A DNA stretch of 39,372 bases from Candidatus Bacteroides merdavium (GCA_019116805.1 DXAV01000006.1:1-39372); one strand, 5' to 3'. Shown: positions 16,009 to 24,725, counted from the stretch's first letter. The notes: a model not told the origin generated them from the letters alone. Program-made: numbers and translations.

Positions 16009-18936
16009 ATGAACGCATTACTCAAGAAAATTGGCCTGCCGCTGCTCTGTTTGGCAGCTTTGGGCCTGAGTAGTTGTACTCAGTCGAAGTACAGCTACGA
16101 GACAGTTCCCAACGACCCGCTCCAGGCGCGTATCTACACGCTGGACAACGGCCTGAAAGTGTACATGACCGTCAACAAGGACGAACCGCGCATCCAGACC
16201 TACATTGCCGTACGCGTGGGCGGCAAGAACGACCCCGCCGAAACCACCGGTCTGGCCCACTACTTCGAGCACCTGATGTTCAAGGGTACCAACCACTTCG
16301 GCACCATGAACTACGAGGCTGAAAAGCCCTTGCTCGACCAGATAGAACAGACTTTCGAGGTCTATCGCAAGACTACCGACGAAGCCGAACGCAAGGCCAT
16401 CTACCACACCATCGACAGCCTTTCGTACGAAGCCTCGAAATATGCCATTCCCAATGAATATGACAAGCTGATGGCTGCCATCGGCGCCAACGGCACCAAC
16501 GCCTACACCAGCTTCGACGTAACCTGCTACACCGAGGATATCCCCAGCAACGAAGTGGAAAACTGGGCCAAGATTCAAGCCGACCGCTTCAAAAACTGTG
16601 TCATCCGCGGCTTCCATACCGAACTGGAAACGGTGTATGAAGAAAAAAATATGTCGCTGACTCGCGACGCCCGCAAGGTATATGAGCAGACGCTGGCCGC
16701 CCTCTTCCCCCATCATCCCTACGGCACGCAGACCGTACTGGGTACGCAGGAAGACCTGAAGAACCCTTCCATCACCAACATCAAGAACTACTACAAAACG
16801 TGGTACGTGCCCAACAACATGGCCATCTGTCTCAGTGGTGACTTCGACCCCGAACAGATGATTGCCACTATCGACAAATATTTCGGCGACATGCAGCCCA
16901 ACCCCAACCTGCCGAAACTCGACTTGCCCAAAGAAACCGACATCACGGCTCCCGTGGTACGTGAGGTACTGGGTCCCGAGGCCGAGAACGTGACCCTGGC
17001 CTGGCGCTTCCCCGGCGCAGCCAGCAAGGAACTGGAAACGCTGCAAATTGTATCGCAGATACTGTACAACGGACAGGCCGGCCTCATCGACCTCGACCTG
17101 ACGCAGCAGCAAAAAACACTGAGCGCCTACTGCTACCCGATGGCCATGAGCGACTACAGCGCCTTCATGATGGCCGGACGCCCCAAAGCCGGGCAGACGC
17201 TGGACGAGGTGAAGGACCTGCTGCTGGGCGAACTGAAGAAACTGCGTGACGGCGACTTCGACGAAAGTCTGCTGGAAGCCAACATCAACAACTTCAAACT
17301 CTACCAGCTGTACCAGCTGGAAAGCAACGGTGCCCGTGCCGACTGGTTCGTACAGTCGTTCATCAACGGCAGCAACTGGGCCGACGAAGTGACTGCCCTG
17401 GACCGCATGGCCAAACTGACGAAGCAGGACGTCGTGGACTTTGCCAACAAGTACCTGAAGGACGACAACTACGCCATCATCTACAAACGTCAGGGCAAAG
17501 ATCCCAACGAGATGAAGATTGCCAAGCCCGAAATCACTCCGATTGTGATGAACCGCGACACAGCCAGCGCCTTCCTGAAGGAACTGCAGGCCGAGGCCAA
17601 GAACGTAACCCCTATCGAGCCTGTCTTCCTGGACTACAGCAAGGACCTGACGCAACTGACCACCGGCAAAGGCGTGCCCGTGCTCTACAAGCAGAATACA
17701 TCCAACGACCTCTTCCAGCTGATTTACCTCTTCGATATGGGTAACAACCAGGACAAGGCGCTGGGTACCGCCGCCCAGTATCTGGAATACCTGGGTACGT
17801 CGGATATGACACCCGAACAGGTGAAGAGCGAGTTCTACCGCATGGCCTGCTCGTTCTACGTATCGCCGGGCAGCCGACGCACGTATGTCACCCTCTCCGG
17901 CCTCAACGAGAATCTGCCTGCCGCCATGGTGCTGTTCGAAAAGCTGCTGGCCGACGCACAGGTGAACGCCGAAGCCTACACCAACCTTGCCAACGACTTG
18001 CTGAAGGCACGCAAGGACGCCAAGCTGAGCCAGGGTACCAACTTCGGCCGCCTCATCAGCTACGTGAACTATGGCCCGAAGAACCCCGCAACAAACTTGC
18101 TGAGCGAAGCCGAACTGAAAGGCATGAACCCGCAGGAACTGGTGGACCGCATCCACAGCCTGAACAGCTACAAGCACCGCATCCTGTACTACGGTCCGAG
18201 CAGCGACAAGGAACTCGTGGCTCTGCTCGACAAGGAGCACCGTACACCCGAGACGCTGAAAGATGTACCCGCCGGCGAAGACTTCAAACAACAGGCTACG
18301 CCCGAAACGAAGATTTATCTGGCTCCCTACGAAGCCAAGAACATCTATATGTCTCAGATTTCCAACCGCGGCGAGAAGTTTGACGCTTCCATCGAGCCTA
18401 CCCGCCAACTCTACAACGAATACTTCGGCGGAGGCATGAACTCCATCGTCTTCCAGGAGATGCGCGAGAGCCGCGGACTGGCCTATTCAGCTTGGGCCGG
18501 ACTGAACAAGCCGGGTTATGCCGACGAGGACTATTACTTCATCTCGCAGATTTCGTCACAGAACGACAAGATGCTCGACGCCATCAACACGTTCAACGAC
18601 ATCATCAACAACATGCCGCAGTCTGAAACAGCCTTCAAGCTGGCCAAGGAGGGTATGATAGCCCGCCTGCGCACTGACCGCATCACGAAGATGAGCGTCA
18701 TCTGGAGCTACATCAACGCACAGGATCTGGGCCAGACGGTGGACAGCCGCATCAAGCTCTTCAACGATGTGCAGGGCATGACGCTGCAGAACGTCATCGA
18801 CTTCCAGCAGAAGTGGATCAAGGGGCGCACGTACAGCTACGGCATCCTGGGTAACAAGAAGGAACTCGACATGGAGGCACTGAAGAAAATCGGTCCGGTT
18901 ATCGAACTGACGACAGAAGATATCTTCGGATACTAA
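16009..18936 (+). CDS. Two-domain M16 (pitrilysin-like) zinc peptidase, lipoprotein
   Basis: A 975-aa protein starting at 16009. This start gives a textbook lipoprotein signal (MNALLKKIGLPLL, lipobox LSSC with Cys23); a 16-codon longer frame exists but begins upstream of the promoter. The N-terminal half carries the inverted zinc motif HYFEH (His84, Glu87, His88), with the third ligand expected in the ELETVYEEKN helix. The C-terminal half is a second M16 fold without the zinc motif; it has the RESRGLAYSAW segment that M16 proteins use to bind substrate. One chain thus supplies both halves of the clamshell, as in PqqL-type enzymes. It probably degrades peptides at the inner face of the outer membrane or in the periplasm. 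The substrate is unknown. Confidence 0.92.
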   Translation: MNALLKKIGLPLLCLAALGLSSCTQSKYSYETVPNDPLQARIYTLDNGLKVYMTVNKDEPRIQTYIAVRVGGKNDPAETTGLAHYFEHLMFKGTNHFGTMNYEAEKPLLDQIEQTFEVYRKTTDEAERKAIYHTIDSLSYEASKYAIPNEYDKLMAAIGANGTNAYTSFDVTCYTEDIPSNEVENWAKIQADRFKNCVIRGFHTELETVYEEKNMSLTRDARKVYEQTLAALFPHHPYGTQTVLGTQEDLKNPSITNIKNYYKTWYVPNNMAICLSGDFDPEQMIATIDKYFGDMQPNPNLPKLDLPKETDITAPVVREVLGPEAENVTLAWRFPGAASKELETLQIVSQILYNGQAGLIDLDLTQQQKTLSAYCYPMAMSDYSAFMMAGRPKAGQTLDEVKDLLLGELKKLRDGDFDESLLEANINNFKLYQLYQLESNGARADWFVQSFINGSNWADEVTALDRMAKLTKQDVVDFANKYLKDDNYAIIYKRQGKDPNEMKIAKPEITPIVMNRDTASAFLKELQAEAKNVTPIEPVFLDYSKDLTQLTTGKGVPVLYKQNTSNDLFQLIYLFDMGNNQDKALGTAAQYLEYLGTSDMTPEQVKSEFYRMACSFYVSPGSRRTYVTLSGLNENLPAAMVLFEKLLADAQVNAEAYTNLANDLLKARKDAKLSQGTNFGRLISYVNYGPKNPATNLLSEAELKGMNPQELVDRIHSLNSYKHRILYYGPSSDKELVALLDKEHRTPETLKDVPAGEDFKQQATPETKIYLAPYEAKNIYMSQISNRGEKFDASIEPTRQLYNEYFGGGMNSIVFQEMRESRGLAYSAWAGLNKPGYADEDYYFISQISSQNDKMLDAINTFNDIINNMPQSETAFKLAKEGMIARLRTDRITKMSVIWSYINAQDLGQTVDSRIKLFNDVQGMTLQNVIDFQQKWIKGRTYSYGILGNKKELDMEALKKIGPVIELTTEDIFGY

Positions 18937-18943
18937 AACTGAA

Positions 18944-19034
18944 CGGTTAACAGTGAGCGGTTAGCGGTGAGTTTCAATACTGACGGCTAACCGCTTTTTT
19001 ATGCCCATCACTCACCACTAACCGCTAACCGTTA
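18944..19034. terminator. Terminator with long inverted repeat between convergent genes
   Basis: AGCGGTTAGC (18956-18965) pairs with GCTAACCGCT (18986-18995), followed by a T run to 19000, which ends the M16 transcript. Outside this, CGGTTAACAGTGAG and CGGTTAGCGGTGAG (18944-18971, tandem, 14-bp period) mirror CTCACCACTAACCG and CTAACCG (19011-19031), so the whole stretch can fold into a longer stem that could also serve the opposing PagL-like gene. Confidence 0.7.
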
Positions 19035-19035
19035 A

Positions 19036-20253
19036 TCAACGTTTCCCAAACCGCCAGCCCAAGCCCAGCATCAGGTTGTTGGGGTCCTTGAAGTCATGCA
19101 GCTGGTAGCCCACGTGGAGGAAGAGGCGGGGAGTGACAAAGGTCTTGAGCACCAGTATCTGATAGAAACCGCGGGTATCCTCGCCCTGCTGGATGAGGTT
19201 GCGGCCGAAACCTACGTTTACCGAGAAGATAGGCATATTCAGCTCGGCACGGAGCGACAGACCGACGGCAAACTGCTCGCGGAAAGGCGGACGATGAAAC
19301 TTGATGTCGCCGCCACTGGTTCCTTCGACGTGATAGTCCTTGAGATTGGCACTCTCGTCGTACTGCGCATCCACCGACACACCGGCACGAAAATACCGGT
19401 TGACCCGATACATGGGATTGAAATTCAAACCCGCCACGCCAAACGAACCGGGAACCAGCTCAGCGCGATTATCCCAGATAACTCCCCGACGGCGTGTGGA
19501 ACCGTAGAGCACCACGTCATAGCTGATGCACCCGGCCAAAGACGATGGTTCTTCTTCCTTCCCGACAGAACCCGTCTCAGGTTCCGCCGCACTGTCTCCG
19601 AAAGTATGTACCAGCCCGATGCGCGCTCCCACCGTATTGACACCCGAATTGGGGTAATTGGTATTGCCGTTCGAGTAGTGGGTCAGATCGACACCCGCCG
19701 TCAAGTTCCATTGCGGAGCCACCTGCCAGTTCAGGAAGAAGCCGGCATTGATGTAGGCGTTGATGCGCGAACCCACCACATCGTTATAATAATTGGTTTC
19801 GGGATTATACCGCTTCCAGCCGAACGAGGCTCCGAAGTTCCACTCATAATCCAGCGTCAGCCCCGGAGCTAGCTTTGCGATACGCGAACCCTGAAAAGCA
19901 TAGACCGCAACAGGTGTCCCGACTTCCGACGAATTGAAGAAGGTGTTGTAGGCCACACCGATACCCTGATAGGCATAAGGATACAAGCGTCCCAAACGGG
20001 AGTCGGGCGAAAAGCGGAAGGCATATTTCAGATGAGCCGAAAGGGCCGTGTTGATGGGTTCGCCCACCGCATTGTTACCTCTAAAAAAACTGCTGGTGGG
20101 AAATACATAGCTGGGGCGCAAGTCAAATCCGATGCTGTGCGACGGACGGTGACGGAGTGTATCCGACGATTGCTGTAAGGACTGGGCCCGAACGACAACG
20201 CCGGCAAGCGGCAGGCAGAGGGCTGTCAGGAGAGCAAGAATGGTCTTCTTCAT
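19036..20253 (-). CDS. PagL-like lipid A deacylase / acyloxyacyl hydrolase, outer-membrane beta-barrel
   Basis: A 405-aa protein with a signal peptide cleaved near VRA-QS (residue 23). It then alternates in amphipathic strands and ends with aromatic-rich strand LMLGLGWRFGKR, typical of an outer-membrane barrel. Residues 190-196 read LTHYSNG, matching the His-x-Ser-Asn catalytic core of PagL 3-O-deacylases (His192, Ser194); the third member of the triad is not obvious. The family removes an acyl chain from lipid A. At 405 residues it is much longer than PagL of Pseudomonas (about 150 mature residues); the second half adds more strands. It follows an unknown lipoprotein gene by 16 bp, probably in one operon. 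Confidence 0.75.
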   Translation of the reverse strand: MKKTILALLTALCLPLAGVVVRAQSLQQSSDTLRHRPSHSIGFDLRPSYVFPTSSFFRGNNAVGEPINTALSAHLKYAFRFSPDSRLGRLYPYAYQGIGVAYNTFFNSSEVGTPVAVYAFQGSRIAKLAPGLTLDYEWNFGASFGWKRYNPETNYYNDVVGSRINAYINAGFFLNWQVAPQWNLTAGVDLTHYSNGNTNYPNSGVNTVGARIGLVHTFGDSAAEPETGSVGKEEEPSSLAGCISYDVVLYGSTRRRGVIWDNRAELVPGSFGVAGLNFNPMYRVNRYFRAGVSVDAQYDESANLKDYHVEGTSGGDIKFHRPPFREQFAVGLSLRAELNMPIFSVNVGFGRNLIQQGEDTRGFYQILVLKTFVTPRLFLHVGYQLHDFKDPNNLMLGLGWRFGKR

Positions 20254-20269
20254 GGAAAGAGTCAGTAGA

Positions 20270-21277
20270 TTATTTGTTGATGTTCACATCGCGTACGGCA
20301 GTTGTCAGCGAATAGCTTTGCGGAGTGTAAAGGTCGGCCCGGCCTTCAAGCACGCGGTGGCGGCCCGTCTGCGGGCAACTGGCATAAATCTTATAGGGAA
20401 CGCTGGTATAACGGAACCAGCACTTCACGGCACACTCTACCGCCTTGCCGGGCGGTACGACAACGGTATCTGTCACGGCCAGCAGTTCGTCGGACAAGGG
20501 GAATTCATAGTTTTCGCCCGAGAGCGGAAGTTCGTCGCCCAGCAAAGCAGGACTATTGTATTTGTCCAGGCGGGGCACGGGGACGACAGGCATCTCGGTG
20601 CCGAACATCTGGAACAGCGACGGGTCGATGCCGGGGTTCCACTGGTCACCACCTCTGAAGGTGAAACTTTGCCGGAAACTGTCATAAGGATGAAGCGGAT
20701 ATTTCCAGGGATTGTCCGTAAGATTGGTGGGAGAAATCACCATTCGATCTGTTCTCGCACTGTCTTGCTCCAAGTACCAGGAATCCAACGAATAGACGAT
20801 GCTGTCCAGCCGATAGCGGGGTGAGGGTTCGAGAAGCAGCTCCACTTCGCGGTATTCGTACTCGTTGCCCACGCCGAGGGAGAGCCGGCACGACTCCAGC
20901 CCGATGTTTTCGGCATCCGATATTCGCAGTTCCTTTCCCCCTGTACGCTCCAGTGTAAGCGCAAACTGCGGATAGCTGACCACGTATTTCGCCAGCCCGA
21001 GGTCACTGAAGTAGAAGGGAACGTCGAAATAGAGTTGGGTACCGTCAGCACCGTAGATGTCGCCCCGGATTTCTTCGTATTGCTCTTTCTTTTCCAGGAA
21101 GAGTCCGCGCACGTACCAGTTGTCACCTCCGAAGCGGAGGATGGAGGCAGAACCGTCGGCAGGCACCTGCATCTTGTCTGTCGAGGGGGCGAAGTCGTCG
21201 ATGAACACGTCGCCGTTGCAACCGCACAGCACGGTCATCAGAAAGTATATGGATAAAAGAGGAAAAGCTCTCTTCAT
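20270..21277 (-). CDS. Lipoprotein of unknown function
   Basis: A 335-aa protein. I start it at 21277 (MKRAFPLLS), which gives a lipoprotein signal peptide with lipobox VLCGC and Cys19 or so; a longer in-frame start at 21325 lies upstream of the predicted promoter. The mature part is beta-rich, acidic and without any motif I know. It is followed after 16 bp by the PagL-like barrel gene, so the two are probably made together and the lipoprotein may act with the barrel at the outer membrane. Its codons are GC-rich like its neighbours. Confidence 0.7.
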   Translation of the reverse strand: MKRAFPLLSIYFLMTVLCGCNGDVFIDDFAPSTDKMQVPADGSASILRFGGDNWYVRGLFLEKKEQYEEIRGDIYGADGTQLYFDVPFYFSDLGLAKYVVSYPQFALTLERTGGKELRISDAENIGLESCRLSLGVGNEYEYREVELLLEPSPRYRLDSIVYSLDSWYLEQDSARTDRMVISPTNLTDNPWKYPLHPYDSFRQSFTFRGGDQWNPGIDPSLFQMFGTEMPVVPVPRLDKYNSPALLGDELPLSGENYEFPLSDELLAVTDTVVVPPGKAVECAVKCWFRYTSVPYKIYASCPQTGRHRVLEGRADLYTPQSYSLTTAVRDVNINK

Positions 21278-21302
21278 CGCGTTTATAGTTTTGATTGGAT
21301 TG

Positions 21303-21335
21303 CAAAGAAATGAAATTCCATCCATATCTCCAAAA
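21303..21335 (-). promoter_or_regulatory. Promoter for the lipoprotein/PagL-like operon
   Basis: On the minus strand TTTTGG (21330-21335) is followed after 19 bases by TTTCTTTG (21303-21310), close to the Bacteroides -33 TTTG and -7 TAnnTTTG pair at standard spacing. It lies 25 bases before the ATG at 21277. Confidence 0.5.
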
Positions 21336-21360
21336 ATCCAATCAAACTATCAACATTTGT

Positions 21361-23166
21361 TTACTCTTCGTACATCCGGTCGATGATGTCCTTGTAATTG
21401 CGGGCCACGACACCGCGTTTCAGTTTCAAGGTATTGGTCAGCTCGCCGCGCTCCATGCTGAAAGGTTCGGGCAGCAGGGTAAAGCGCTTGATCTGCTCGT
21501 AGTGGGCAAACTGCTGCTGCAGGGTATCAATGCGGTCGCGATAGAAGGCCACGATGGCAGGATGCTGCATCAGCTCGGTACGGTCCTTGCAGACAATGCC
21601 CTGCTCGCGGGCAAACTTCTCCACCAGGTCGTAAGCCGGTACGATGAGCGCCGAGACAAACTTCCGCTGGTCGGCAATGATGGCTATCTGGTCGATGTAG
21701 CGGTCGATAATCATCTTGGTCTCCAGGGCCTGCGGCGAGATGTACTTGCCGTTCGAGGTCTTGAAGAGGTCCTTGATACGCTCCTTCAGATACAGGGTGC
21801 GGCCTTCCAGCCGGCCGGCATCGCCGGTGTGGAACCATCCGTCCTTGTCGATGGCATCGGCCGTAGAGACGGGCTTCTTGTAATAGCCACGCATCACAGT
21901 CTTGCCGCGGAGCAGGATTTCGTCGTTCTCGCCGATCTTCACTTCCAGGTCGGGCATCACCTCGCCCACCGAACCGATGATGTAGTTCACGGCCGGGAAG
22001 CAGGAGACGGTAGCCGTCGATTCCGTCAGGCCATAGCCTACCACCATGTTAATACCCACCGAGTGGACAAACTCGCATACCTCGTCCGACACGGCGGCAC
22101 CTGCGGTGGGGAAGAACGTACCGTTCTCAATGCCGATGGTCTTCTTCAGCAAGGCATAGACGGTCTTCTCGTAGAATTTGTAGCGGAGGTGCAGCATCAG
22201 CGGCGGGGTCTTGCCCTGACGCACGTACTGCAGGTTGTGCTCGCGGCCCACGCGGATGGCATCGAGCATCATCGCCTTGCGCAGACCTGTTTCCTGAGCA
22301 ATGCGCTCCTGCACACCCTGATAGACTTTCTCCCAAAAGCGGGGGACGCTGCACATCACCGTGGGGCGCACTTCCTTGATGGTAGTCTGTATATCCTGCG
22401 GACGCAGGTTGATGCACACCTGCACGCCACGCTCCAGACAGACGTAGGTCCAGCCGCGCTCGAAGACATGGGTCAGCGGCAGGAAGCACATCGACACATC
22501 CTGATCCGTGACCTGTGGCAGGCGGATGCGGTGCGTGCGGAATGCCTCCAGATAGTTGGAATGAGGAAGCATCACTCCCTTGGGCTCGCCCGTGGTGCCG
22601 GAGGTATAGAGGATGTTGGCCAGGTCGTCGGGCGAAGCCTTGGCCGTACGTGCCTCCACCACCTCGTTATGCGGCAGGCCTTCGCCCAGCCGCATGAACT
22701 CGTCGAAATAGATGGAGGTCAGGTCGCGCGGGTCGCGCACCACCTTACGGTCGAAGATAATGAGCTGCTGCAACGACTGGCAGAGGCCAAAGACGCGGAA
22801 AGCGGCGTCGTACTGGAACTGCTCGCCCACGAAAAGGAAACGTATCTGCGCGTCGTTGATGATATACTGTGCCTGCGTAGGCGAACTGGTAGCGTACAGA
22901 GGGATGGTAACGGCCCGGTTGCCGAACGCGGCAAAGTCGATGTACAGACATTCGGGCTTGTTTTGCGAGAAAACGCCTATGTTCTCCTGCTCGCCGATGC
23001 CCAGCGCCACCATCGCATTGGCGGCCTGGCGTACCTGCCGCGAGAAGTCGTTCCACGTCACCGGCAACCATTGTTTTGTGTCATAGTCCCTGTACTTCAG
23101 GGCCACTTTCTCTCCATACTTCTCTGCCTGACGATGAATCAGGACAGACAAATGATGCTGAACCAT
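21361..23166 (-). CDS. Long-chain acyl-CoA synthetase (AMP-forming)
   Basis: A 601-aa ANL-superfamily ligase that activates a fatty acid through an acyl-adenylate and transfers it to CoA. Motifs in order are the phosphate loop YTSGTTGEPKG (187-197), the GYGLTE adenine motif with ESTATVS, WFHTGDAG with the ribose-binding Asp, and the hinge and A8 region LKERIKDLFKTSNGKYISP. The final catalytic lysine region lies near LTNTLKLKR. Length and order fit the FadD/long-chain subgroup common in Bacteroides; there is no membrane segment. It is a single gene with its own promoter, divergent from the M20 peptidase gene across a region carrying a palindrome array. The natural acid is not deducible. Confidence 0.93.
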   Translation of the reverse strand: MVQHHLSVLIHRQAEKYGEKVALKYRDYDTKQWLPVTWNDFSRQVRQAANAMVALGIGEQENIGVFSQNKPECLYIDFAAFGNRAVTIPLYATSSPTQAQYIINDAQIRFLFVGEQFQYDAAFRVFGLCQSLQQLIIFDRKVVRDPRDLTSIYFDEFMRLGEGLPHNEVVEARTAKASPDDLANILYTSGTTGEPKGVMLPHSNYLEAFRTHRIRLPQVTDQDVSMCFLPLTHVFERGWTYVCLERGVQVCINLRPQDIQTTIKEVRPTVMCSVPRFWEKVYQGVQERIAQETGLRKAMMLDAIRVGREHNLQYVRQGKTPPLMLHLRYKFYEKTVYALLKKTIGIENGTFFPTAGAAVSDEVCEFVHSVGINMVVGYGLTESTATVSCFPAVNYIIGSVGEVMPDLEVKIGENDEILLRGKTVMRGYYKKPVSTADAIDKDGWFHTGDAGRLEGRTLYLKERIKDLFKTSNGKYISPQALETKMIIDRYIDQIAIIADQRKFVSALIVPAYDLVEKFAREQGIVCKDRTELMQHPAIVAFYRDRIDTLQQQFAHYEQIKRFTLLPEPFSMERGELTNTLKLKRGVVARNYKDIIDRMYEE

Positions 23167-23192
23167 GATAAAGTAAGTTGGTTAATATGATA

Positions 23193-23200
23193 CAAAGGTA
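23193..23200 (-). promoter_or_regulatory. -7 box for the acyl-CoA synthetase gene
   Basis: The minus strand reads TACCTTTG (consensus TAnnTTTG), 26 bases before the start codon at 23166. No clear -33 element was found. Confidence 0.5.
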
Positions 23201-23341
23201 TTAGTTTTATTTGAAACTATTTCATAAAACGCAAAGAATTACCACTTTCCCTCCTCCAAAGCTTGCCGCGAAGGCAGAAAAGGCGTCCGCCAAATGTAAG
23301 AAAATCAGAACATCTTATTCTCTTCCTATTTTTCAGGTATT

Positions 23342-23448
23342 TTTCAGACGCGACCTGAAAACCTTTCAGGCTTGACCTGAAGACCTTTCAGGTAGGGACT
23401 GAAAACCTTTCAGGTATGGCCTGAAAAGTATTCAGGTTTTTCCGGAAT
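23342..23448. repeat. Palindrome array B, four units at exact 22-bp period plus decayed flanks
   Basis: Four inverted-repeat units occur: CCTGAAAACCTTTCAGG (23354-23370), CCTGAAGACCTTTCAGG (23376-23392), ACTGAAAACCTTTCAGG (23398-23414) and CCTGAAAAGTATTCAGG (23420-23436). Their starts are exactly 22 bp apart. In the same register a lone right arm TTTCAGA lies at 23342-23348 and a degraded left arm CCGGAAT at 23442-23448. The linkers between units (CTTGA, TAGGG, TATGG) vary. It fills the intergenic region between the divergent acyl-CoA synthetase and M20 genes. The function is unknown. Confidence 0.88.
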
Positions 23449-23652
23449 GCAACCTGAAAAAATCGATACTGATTATCAGACGATTAACAAGAAAATCGAC
23501 ATCAGAAGAAAATCGGGCCGGAAAACCTGCGGCACAACCGGAAAGGAATATTTAATGTACGTATTATTTACCATCCGTCTAAAGAAAAAGCAGGCAAAGC
23601 CAAGCGCAGTTCCGAATTTATCCGTATGTTTGCAGAAAAAACAAGAGAAGAC
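23449..23652. other. Leader region of the M20 gene, no gene seen
   Basis: Apart from the -7 box at 23625-23632 I see no gene or strong hairpin. A short open frame at 23447-23656 has no plausible coding character. Confidence 0.4.
23625..23632 (+). promoter_or_regulatory. -7 box for the M20 deacylase gene
   Basis: TATGTTTG matches TAnnTTTG and is followed by GC. It overlaps an in-frame ATG at 23626, which therefore cannot be the start if this box is used. The next ATG (23653) fits. Confidence 0.45.
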
Positions 23653-24723
23653 ATGAAATACGACATCCCCACCCTGACCTCCGAGGCCGTCGGCCTGCTC
23701 AAGTCATTGATAAGCATCCCCTCCGTCAGCCGCGACGAGGAGCGGGCAGCCGATTGCCTGCAACAGTACATCGAGCTGCAAGGCATGCAGACGGGCCGCA
23801 AGGGCAACAACGTGTGGTGCCTGGCTCCGGGCTTCGACCTGAAACGACCCACCCTGCTGCTCAACTCGCACATCGACACCGTGAAGCCCGTACAAGGCTG
23901 GCGCAAGGCCCCCTATACACCCCAGCTCGAACCGAACGGCAAGCTCTACGGCCTGGGCAGCAACGACGCAGGTGCCAGTGTGGTCAGTCTGCTGCAGGTG
24001 TTCCTCACCCTGTGCCGCACGACGCAACGCTACAACCTCCTCTACCTGGCTTCGTGCGAAGAAGAGGTGTCAGGGCGCGAGGGCATCGAAAGCGTACTGC
24101 CCCAACTGCCGCCCATTACCTTTGCCTTGGTAGGCGAACCCACAGAGATGCAACCCGCCATTGCCGAAAAGGGGCTGATGGTGCTGGACGTCACCGCCAC
24201 AGGCCGCTCCGGCCATGCCGCCCGCGAGGAGGGCGACAATGCCATCTACAAGGTATTGGAAGACATCGCCTGGTTCCGCGACTATCGGTTCGAACGGGTT
24301 TCGCCCCTGCTGGGCCCCGTGAAGATGAGTGTAACGATGATCAACGCCGGCACGCAGCACAACGTCGTACCCGACCGCTGTACGTTCGTCGTGGACATCC
24401 GCAGCAACGAATGCTATACCAACCAGGAGCTGTTCGAGGAAATCAAGAAGCACATCCACTGCCAACCGAAGGCCCGTTCGTTCCGCCTGAGCTCGTCGCA
24501 CGTGCCGGCCGACCATCCGCTGGTGCGCCGTGCCGTATCTCTGGGCCGCACGCCCTTCGGCTCACCTACTCTGTCGGACCAGGCGCTGATGCCCTTCCCC
24601 TCCATGAAGATGGGACCCGGCAAGAGTGCCCGCTCGCATACGGCCGACGAATTCATCTTCGTCAAGGAGATAGAAGAGGCCATCGGGCTGTATCTGGAAC
24701 TGCTGGACGGGGCAGAGCTGTAA
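23653..24723 (+). CDS. M20-family metallo-hydrolase, ArgE-type N-acyl-ornithine deacylase
   Basis: A 356-aa cytosolic zinc hydrolase. I start it at 23653 (MKYDIPTL) because the alternative ATG at 23626 sits inside the -7 box. The M20 metal ligands are visible: SHIDTV (His and first Asp), GSNDAG (bridging Asp), CEEEVSG (general base and ligand Glu), GEPTEM, and a C-terminal SHTADEF with the last His. The length and the GEPT and RSGHAA segments fit the ArgE/DapE group. Bacteroides make arginine through N-succinylated intermediates, so this is plausibly the enzyme that frees ornithine from N-succinyl- or N-acetylornithine; no other arginine gene is nearby to confirm it. It converges on the envC-like gene with a 2-bp gap. 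Confidence 0.8.
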   Translation: MKYDIPTLTSEAVGLLKSLISIPSVSRDEERAADCLQQYIELQGMQTGRKGNNVWCLAPGFDLKRPTLLLNSHIDTVKPVQGWRKAPYTPQLEPNGKLYGLGSNDAGASVVSLLQVFLTLCRTTQRYNLLYLASCEEEVSGREGIESVLPQLPPITFALVGEPTEMQPAIAEKGLMVLDVTATGRSGHAAREEGDNAIYKVLEDIAWFRDYRFERVSPLLGPVKMSVTMINAGTQHNVVPDRCTFVVDIRSNECYTNQELFEEIKKHIHCQPKARSFRLSSSHVPADHPLVRRAVSLGRTPFGSPTLSDQALMPFPSMKMGPGKSARSHTADEFIFVKEIEEAIGLYLELLDGAEL

Positions 24724-24725
24724 AA

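Noticed and set aside
16018..18408. A 796-codon open frame antisense to the M16 peptidase gene
   Set aside because: It is rich in Val, Gly, His and Leu with no domain, and mirrors the GC-rich codons of the M16 gene, which has a clear zinc motif and lipoprotein signal. Such antisense frames arise from codon bias.
21295..23190. A 631-codon open frame antisense to the acyl-CoA synthetase
   Set aside because: Same cause; the opposite strand carries all ligase motifs in order.
23342..23448. Array B as a stack of intrinsic terminators
   Set aside because: The stems are short (6-7 bp) and AT-containing with no T run after them, and no gene ends there on either strand.
23447..23656. A 69-codon plus-strand frame before the M20 gene
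   Set aside because: It overlaps the palindrome array and the promoter, is Lys-rich with no domain, and overlaps the real start.
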